From: Hanleya hanleyi
Lineage: Eukaryota > Mollusca > Polyplacophora > Lepidopleurida > Hanleyidae
DNA: 64,000 bases
Assembly (NCBI GenBank): GCA_036873755.1
Contig: JAVTVY010020301.1
Span: forward strand, 1 to 64,000
Direction of reading: 5' to 3'
The position numbers were made by a program, and so were the translations under genes. The notes under the pieces were generated by a model. That model did not search any database, was not told the origin of the DNA, and was given only the letters and a program-made list of their open reading frames with translations. Below, in pieces: positions 57,735-64,000 of this stretch. Position 1 is the first letter of the stretch. The number at the start of each line of letters is the position of its first letter.

Positions 57735-59933
57735 TCAGATGTGGCCATCGATCGGCAGTCTGCGGAGTCGGAATATGGTCACGATTGACCGGCAGGGTGG
57801 TAGAGGGGTTTGGAGATCGCTATCATGTCCACGCACAATCAAACCATCGATTTTCCGGCTGTCGATCATCTCATCATGGCAGCTCATCGTGGATAGTCGC
57901 AGCTTAACGGGAGGCCCACTAATACCCAAGCTGTCGCATGTCTCGTCCAGGGCAAAGGTCGTATCGGACTGGGTGTCCAATAGGGCGTACACCATTTTCT
58001 CATGGTCTGGATTATCTCTGTGAGAAATCCATACAGGCACAATCATAGAGCTCTTAGCACTGATTGTCGACTGGTTAAGGTGACTGACCGCCGAATAAGA
58101 ACTTGTCGCAAAAACTTCTCCCTTACTCTCGTCTTTGCTCTCATCCCGACGATCTCCATGGAGTGACGTGGGATGACGTTCAGAACAAACAGAACAAGTC
58201 TTCCTTTGTTTACACCATTTTGACCTATGCCCTTGGCGTAAACAACCAAAACACAAGCCTTTTTCTTTGGCGAAGTCCTTCCGCTGTTGTACGGATTTCT
58301 GCAAGAGCGACTTACACGTATCAATGTCGTGACGCTGCTTACACAGAGGACAGGTGTTGGCATTATCGGACAATGGCACGTTCGTACCTGTAGCAAATGT
58401 GCTCGCGCCTGTGGATCGCTTCCTGTCGTATTTCTCAGTTTTCCAGGTCAGTTCTGATTCTGTGGACTTGCCTGTCTTAATTGCCTGTAGAGATGTGACA
58501 GGGTCACAGGCGATGGTGGCTTCTCTTACTATGAAGCTAACAAACTCTCCAAAAGGCGGGAATGCGTGTTGCCGATCTTTCCATTCAGACACTTTCCTAC
58601 CCCAACGCAGAACAAGCCACTCTGGTAGTTTCGCTAGAATCTTGCGATTTTCACGGTCGTCATTTAGAAACTGTAGACCTTGGATGGTTTTAAGCGCTGT
58701 GTTACACTGCCTCAGAAAATCTGAGAATTTTCGAAGGGCTTGACCGTCTCGAGGGGGTATTTTGTTCCAGGATTCAAGCTTATCACGAAAAGCATTTGCT
58801 ACAACAAACTGGTCGCCATATTGCTGCTCTAGAAGCTTAATAGTTTCGTCGAAAGCTTCGTCATTGGTTAACAGAAAGTAACCCTCTACAGCCTCCTTGG
58901 CGGGTCCGGCCAGATATTTCTTCAAATAGAATATCTTTGCGGATGGTGGAATACCCTTCCGACCTATCAAAATGTCAAACGATGACTTCCAGATCGGATA
59001 TGCGAGTGGGTCTCCAGTAAAGATACCAGGCTCAGGGGGCGAAAGGCGACCAATACTAATCTGTTCGGTCAAAGTATTCATAACATCGACCAGCGAATTA
59101 TTTGGCTGAACCATATAAGTCGATGTTGGGTGTTGTACAGGCCATGTGTATGCGCTTCTGGGAACAAATTCCTCTAAATATACATTAGGGCGCATTGGAG
59201 TTGGTTCCGGAATTTCCGTTTTTGTATCTACTCGTGTCGCTGGTAACACGTTAGATCTCATCGGTGTTGACGCAGGAATATCAGCAGTTTCATTTTGACC
59301 TGAATGGGACTGTAGATAACGAGTAATATTTTCAGTGGTAGTCATTTGCTCATTTGGCAACTGCGGTCTGGCATCGTTATCATGAAGATCGTCAAGTCTA
59401 TCCACATTCGCTATAGCCTCGAGCTTAGCTTCAGCCATGCCCAGCTCCTTAATCGTTTTAGCACGCTCGAATTCAACTCGCTTCTGCTCAAGCTCAACTC
59501 GTTTTTGATCCTCTAAATCCATATGCTTAATACTGTTGTCTAAACCATTGTCTGTCACTTCTTTTATGTGCTCAGACAGTCGCTTCGCCAATGAGTGATT
59601 TTTCCTTTCTTTAGCATCAAAATTTTGAACTATTTCTTCCCCATTGCTAACAGAAGGTAAACTACTATAGCGCTCGTACCAGTTGGTCACATCTTCCATA
59701 AGAGTACCCACCTTGTCACGCTCCTGCTTCAATGCCACGGCGTCTCGCGATTCGGACATAACTGTTTCTAAGTTGGTCGCGCGCCTGGGCCAGGCCGAAA
59801 TCGCTCTACGGAAATTTTGCTCATACTGGCCCACTTGCCACTCAATGTATTTCTGGGTAGGCACCCTTTGTCGCGGGTTAAGTTGCAAATTTTCATCAGG
59901 ACACCCCGGAAACCCAGAACCTGTATTTACCAT
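57735..59933 (-). CDS. gag: BEL/Pao Gag-protease
   Basis: An open frame of about 730 residues from ATG 59933. The first half has coiled-coil-like charged helices (VELEQKRVEFERAKTIKELGMAEAKLE). The DUF1759 capsid-like region follows (FTGDPLAYPIWKSSFDILI, YLKKYLAGPAKEAVEGY). Next come Cys/His clusters, including a zinc knuckle C-FG-C-LRQG-H-RSKW-C. The aspartic protease motif ALLDTQSDTTF lies near the end. The frame shifts at the protease end, after GLIVRGHDSD. Codons upstream of 59933 are open to 59969 but lack an ATG. Confidence 0.88.
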   Translation of the reverse strand: MVNTGSGFPGCPDENLQLNPRQRVPTQKYIEWQVGQYEQNFRRAISAWPRRATNLETVMSESRDAVALKQERDKVGTLMEDVTNWYERYSSLPSVSNGEEIVQNFDAKERKNHSLAKRLSEHIKEVTDNGLDNSIKHMDLEDQKRVELEQKRVEFERAKTIKELGMAEAKLEAIANVDRLDDLHDNDARPQLPNEQMTTTENITRYLQSHSGQNETADIPASTPMRSNVLPATRVDTKTEIPEPTPMRPNVYLEEFVPRSAYTWPVQHPTSTYMVQPNNSLVDVMNTLTEQISIGRLSPPEPGIFTGDPLAYPIWKSSFDILIGRKGIPPSAKIFYLKKYLAGPAKEAVEGYFLLTNDEAFDETIKLLEQQYGDQFVVANAFRDKLESWNKIPPRDGQALRKFSDFLRQCNTALKTIQGLQFLNDDRENRKILAKLPEWLVLRWGRKVSEWKDRQHAFPPFGEFVSFIVREATIACDPVTSLQAIKTGKSTESELTWKTEKYDRKRSTGASTFATGTNVPLSDNANTCPLCKQRHDIDTCKSLLQKSVQQRKDFAKEKGLCFGCLRQGHRSKWCKQRKTCSVCSERHPTSLHGDRRDESKDESKGEVFATSSYSAVSHLNQSTISAKSSMIVPVWISHRDNPDHEKMVYALLDTQSDTTFALDETCDSLGISGPPVKLRLSTMSCHDEMIDSRKIDGLIVRGHDSDLQTPLPPCRSIVTIFRLRRLPIDGHI

Positions 59934-59969
59934 GTCTACTTCCTCTTCAGGGCTTAGCTCAGATTTCAA

Positions 59970-61448
59970 GGGTCAGGTTTTACCTCCCCGTCAGCTATTG
60001 TAATCTTACCCTCATCACCATAATGGCTTTGCCAATCATCACCAGTATACGACATGTTGGTATAAGTAGGGGATTATCCTGAATACAGTTAACGTGGTCA
60101 ATACTTATAAAGAATATGTAAAGTGAGGGGCGAACAATGATATGCAGAAATAAATTACCTGTTCTGCACCGAAAGACAGAAATGTACCAACAATAAAAAA
60201 TGCTGGAACTACAAGTGATCACAAAGAATAATTCTATCGATGAAATTAATCAATATCAAATGGTATCAACTATTTCAATGGTACCGTAAACAAATCCAAT
60301 TTGACTCAATTAATTCTCTCAGTCAATATCAGCTGCATATGGATTGAAATGTATACTTGAAATTCTAATTATATTTGATTCAATGTCACAGAATTATATT
60401 TCATGTATCGTGCAATAATAATTCAGGAATCAAATTTAAATCACTCCGATCAGTTTCCGAACTTCGATTTAGTGCGACAGTGAATGTGGTTGTTTTCCAG
60501 CCTACCAATCTACTGTAGCTGTATAACCAAAATTGTCAGTTCAGGGGAGACAACTGCTGTAGGAATTTTACAACCTTCACTGCTGTGGTCCAAGCTTGGT
60601 CTAATGGTACCCTGTATGTCTGTGTTCTTCCGTCAACGACCGCATAGAAACCCGGCAAACATATCTTGTTGTTCGATGAGAACATTAAATATCAGGTGCC
60701 GCACAACACGATTGATCACTGTTCCAAATTATGAGTGCACACTGGAGGACCGACATCTGATTTTCTTGAACTGTTACCTGAAACTGCTTATCTTGGTCAA
60801 CAGGACTGTCTCGGTTTTCAGTCAAGGGTCCAGACCACTATTAAAATTTACATTGACGGCAATGTTAAAAACTGCTAACGTAATTGCATCTCCCCGATTG
60901 ATTAATTAAGTCTAGACTCCCATATTTCGGCAAGAAGTACCTTTATTCAAGTGCTACAACCGGACAGGCTTCTTGACGGGGGTCGTCCTCGAAATTTTGA
61001 GTTATGCGCGCTCGTACAAATTACGTCACAATTTTGGCTTTTTTCTCTGCTTTCAAAAAGCGGTACACAGGCACCCAAATAGTTCCTCTTAGCAACTCCT
61101 TATTAGGCCTTGAGTTAAAATCAAACTCACAGCGGAACCAAACACATATCATACGCCAATCACACACCACTGGCCTTCAATTATTCCTCGCAAAAAGAGA
61201 CTGGAAAAAATATTGAAAACAATTCACTTCTCTGGCAGAGGTTGCCTAAAGGGGCTTAACGGATCGGCACTATTTTTAATAGTGGGCTGGTACCTCAACG
61301 ATCATACAATTGTCATATCCGTCTCTCTGGATATAACTCAACGAAGAGCGGGGCTCGCACATAAATCAACCGTTTTGGGAAAGTGTTTTACACTGGCCAG
61401 ATGATTTTGCTGTTTTCTGTTATCCTTAACAAAGTGGGGTGTTTTCAC
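59970..61448. other. BEL/Pao 5' leader
   Basis: 1.5 kb between gag and the 5' LTR. The coding strand after the LTR begins GTGAAAACACCCCACTTTG, where the primer-binding site should lie, but I cannot match it to a tRNA with confidence. No gene recognised. Confidence 0.5.
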
Positions 61449-62871
61449 TGTAGCAGCAGAAATTTCGGCACTGCTGAATGTCGCAAATCTCGCAAAGGAA
61501 GAAGTCAAGAGTTTTGTTGTATTACAGAAGCTGGTATATTATTGTACTCATCGTTCCCACAAATCGCCGTGGTAGTAGTACAAAGTACGGGGCGGCGGAA
61601 GCGGGGGGGGGGGGGGAATAATATATCAATAGGTTAATAAATATGCAATAGGTTGCCATAGGTTATCAGTGTAGATTTCATGGTAACCTGTTGAGAGGTT
61701 ACCATCAGCACTCCTTAAATTGAGGCCTGCCCCCCCCCCCCCTAGTTTGGAGAGGGTGGGGGCTCAGCCCCCCAAGCTTCAACAAAAGCTGGGTGACTTT
61801 TTCATGATTTTGGTCCCAATGTGACCCGATATGCAGGCCGGAACTAGGTTTTCACGGAGCGGCGACTTTGCACCGACTGGAGGGGCACGTTGATATTTGG
61901 TTTAAAATGCTCTGATTTGCTCATTCTTGTTCCGTTCGCAATGACCAATAACTGATGTTTTAGATGTTAATTTACACAGAAATTGCATTAACTTTATTGG
62001 CCGATTAGCTGATTATCAAATTTAGAAATCAAAATTGCATTCATATTTTTTTCTTTTTTTGTGTTCACATATTTCTCTTCAAACGTGTCAGCGCTCTCCA
62101 ACCCTCTACTGAAATGTTAATTTCTTCGAGATCACTGTGTATGATTCGAATTTTGGGAAGGAAAACTACTTTTTTTACATTCAAAAGTTATCAACTCAAT
62201 TTTTCTTTTAAATGACGGGAAAAATCACAAAAACAATCTCAAAATGAAGTTGATTATATAGAGATGATATGTCGTTTTATATGCCAGAAATCGGCCAGAA
62301 TGCGTCTACAGCCATCTAGGAGCGCAGAGCTTCCGGGGCCTAGGCGGCCCCCGGACCCTCGCCTAAAGTGCTATGATAGTCGACCCCCCTCACTTTTTGG
62401 GAGCTTCCGCCGCCGCTGAAGCATCGTTGCTCCGTGAAAACTACAAAATACAAAGTGTATGTAGCTTTCAGAATCGGTACATATCAGTGCGGTACATATC
62501 AGTGTGTTTACAAATGATTACATGTACAACGTTACGCATACAAACGTCAACTTACACTAAGAAATCATGCATTCGATACCAGGTTTCAAGTTAAAACAAT
62601 AAATTGTCCGCATAATACAACATGACAAAAGACATATGCTAATCACCTTGGTTCGCATAATACAACATGACAAAAGACATATGCTAACCACCTTGGCTTC
62701 TCGTAAGGCTCGCAAGAAACATTTATACAGCAGCCCACTGTGTAATAAGCCTGCCCACACAGCTGTTTTTGGCGCAAAAGAAAGCGATAAAGAAAGCTCC
62801 TCCTTCGCTAAGGGAGCTCCAGACAAGGGGGATAACTCTAAAGTACAAAATCATTCGTGACAACCATTACA
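61449..62871 (-). repeat. BEL/Pao 5' LTR, split by an insertion
   Basis: LTR parts at 61449-61587 and 62423-62871. A 34-bp local duplication near 62645-62690 (CATAATACAACATGACAAAA) adds length relative to the other LTR. Confidence 0.88.
61588..62422. mobile_element. hAT-like non-autonomous insertion in the LTR (835 bp)
   Basis: The ends carry the inverted repeat GGCGGCGGAAGC (61591-61602) and GCTTCCGCCGCC (62403-62414), in a CGGGGCGG context like many hAT-type ends. It contains G- and C-homopolymers and no transposase. An 8-bp duplication is not evident, so the class is tentative. Confidence 0.6.
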
Positions 62872-62876
62872 CTTTG

Positions 62877-63329
62877 AGCTGAATTTAGATCAATAAAATT
62901 AAAAAAAATGGTATTCTCAATTTTGCAGATAAGTTCTTTGGGAATTCGACTTTGTGACCCCTACATCATAGGGATTCTCCCCTTCGCTTTACAACGAAAC
63001 TGTCCTATGCCCAATAATAAGGCAAAAAGTGTCTTTGAAATATCTCTCAATCTAACATGTGAATAAAACTGGAAATTCTGAATATTTGGTGTATCCAACT
63101 TGGAAATCTGTTAAAATCCGAAATATACTGTATTTTCTATGAGAGTCACTTCAGAGATGTTGAGCCTTGCCAGTACTTGATCGTGAACAATGACATTCGT
63201 ACATGTACTCTTGTGTTTACTAATGAATTTAATTGAAGAACATGTATAGAGTAATCACATCAAATCGTATGACCATCGCCAGCTAATGTTTTGCTTCCTA
63301 TCTCAGCTCCCAAAAGGAGACCACAATCT
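62877..63329. other. Intergenic, no gene recognised
   Basis: AT-rich sequence between the BEL/Pao element and the Polinton fragment. Nothing assignable. Confidence 0.45.
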
Positions 63330-64000
63330 GTCAGTTCCATTTGGACCAATCAGCGGTCGAGAAACAAGAGCCAATCAGCGGTCGAGAAAAAGAACCAATC
63401 AGCGGTCGAACAATCAGCCAATCGAATTGGGAGTACTCACGGTGTGCTTTCGCCGACGTCCGCGCCTACATCTGGGTTCTTGTACACCCGGGTAATGCTT
63501 TCTGGACATGGATGGGTTACCTTTGGCTCCATTCTAGGCCACTGATTGGCTAATACGGTGTTCAAAGCCACTTTCATGCATTATGCTCATATAACTTATA
63601 GTAATAAACTTAATCTATACGTGTTGGACGAGTCTTCAGTCACCGTCTTCCTTTACACGCACCTCAATGAAATGCCCGCTCCAAACCTAGACCAAAACAC
63701 GTACTTGGTCTGTGGGCTGGTTTCATTGGCTCTCTATTTTACTATAGTGCTCTGGCATTCTAACATTGAGGGGTTACATTTTGGCCCCATCCTACACCAC
63801 TGATTTCAGTTTGACTGAATCTTCACATTGGGCATGATGAATAAAACACACAAGGCAGGTTTTTTTGGTAAGATCTCATTTTGTTTTTTATTCAGTAACA
63901 ACAACAACGTGAGAACAACCACGTGAAAACTGAAGCCCAGAACAAGGGGCTTGTACATTGAAAGAACTGAAGCCCAGAACAGGGGGCTTGTACATTGAAA
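63330..64000 (-). mobile_element. Polinton end P4, protease-side, continues beyond window
   Basis: It matches the P2 left arm from the CCAAT boxes (CCAATCAGCGGTCGAG, three copies) through the CAGTGGTGTAGGATGGG-type block to two AAGCCC hairpins at the window edge. The outer terminal repeat is missing, because similarity begins abruptly near 63330. The protease gene would lie just past 64000 on the minus strand. Confidence 0.85.
63340..63425 (+). promoter_or_regulatory. CCAAT-box cluster of P4
   Basis: Three perfect CCAATCAGCGG boxes and a further CCAATCG, fitting the NF-Y consensus. Confidence 0.55.

Larger units (their letters stand above)
51789..62871 (-). mobile_element. BEL/Pao LTR retrotransposon
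   Basis: An 11.1-kb element in minus orientation, flanked by the 5-bp duplication CTTTG (51784-51788 and 62872-62876). LTRs begin TGTAATGG and end GCTACA on the coding strand. A polypurine tract (AGGGAGGTA) precedes the 3' LTR at 52343-52355. The internal region codes for Gag with zinc knuckles, aspartic protease, RT, RNase H and integrase, in BEL/Pao order. It is inactive because of frameshifts, a 1.6-kb internal duplication and an LTR insertion. Confidence 0.92.

Noticed and set aside
60484..60909. 141-codon plus-strand frame in the BEL/Pao leader
   Set aside because: It runs against the element, has no recognisable domain and lies in non-coding leader sequence.

Overview
The window is animal nuclear DNA, most likely from a mollusc or another lophotrochozoan. 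This rests on a spliced TMEM272-like host gene, Polinton/adintovirus-type elements, Penelope-like and BEL/Pao retroelements, and mollusc-style tandem repeats. There are no bacterial operons and no CRISPR array. Most of the 64 kb is mobile DNA lying in and around one host gene.

Host gene: a six-exon minus-strand gene (coding exons at 44941-44976, 32797-32848, 27793-27915, 27030-27089, 24116-24334 and 7384-7568) joins in frame into a 224-residue multi-pass membrane protein of the TMEM272-like family. Two Polintons sit in its introns, each with its own 6-bp target-site duplication.

Polinton P1 (7865-23765, TSD ATGGTC, intron 5) has long terminal inverted repeats, three small TATA-driven ORFs (two are paralogues), an integrase split by a Penelope-like element, a Thr-rich membrane protein split by a hAT-like element, packaging ATPase, small basic capsid protein, a Pro-rich structural protein, minor capsid protein, a second capsid-associated protein, major capsid protein and maturation protease. 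Many genes carry stops or frameshifts, and no DNA polymerase gene was found in it.

Polinton P2 (33069-44692, TSD AGTGGA, intron 1) is the most unusual object. It is an 11.6-kb palindrome of two ~5.5-kb inverted arms around a 622-bp single-copy loop holding a major-capsid fragment. Each arm is the protease-side end of a Polinton. It looks like a snapback (defective, panhandle) genome that was integrated as a unit.

Polinton relic P3 (about 2100-6507) is the polymerase end of a third element, with a broken type B DNA polymerase gene, a TATA box, a YY1-like repeat array and a decayed terminus. A fourth Polinton end starts near 63330 and runs off the window. The Polinton termini are built from arrays of motifs that match NRF1, ETS-CRE, NF-Y, YY1 and nuclear-receptor sites.

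Other elements: three 5'-truncated Penelope-like copies (883-1960, ~10970-13032, 48282-49011) share one 3' end. A BEL/Pao LTR retrotransposon (51789-62871, TSD CTTTG) has a 1615-bp tandem duplication of its integrase region and a hAT-like insertion in one LTR. The remaining DNA is intronic or intergenic, with several families of tandem repeats.
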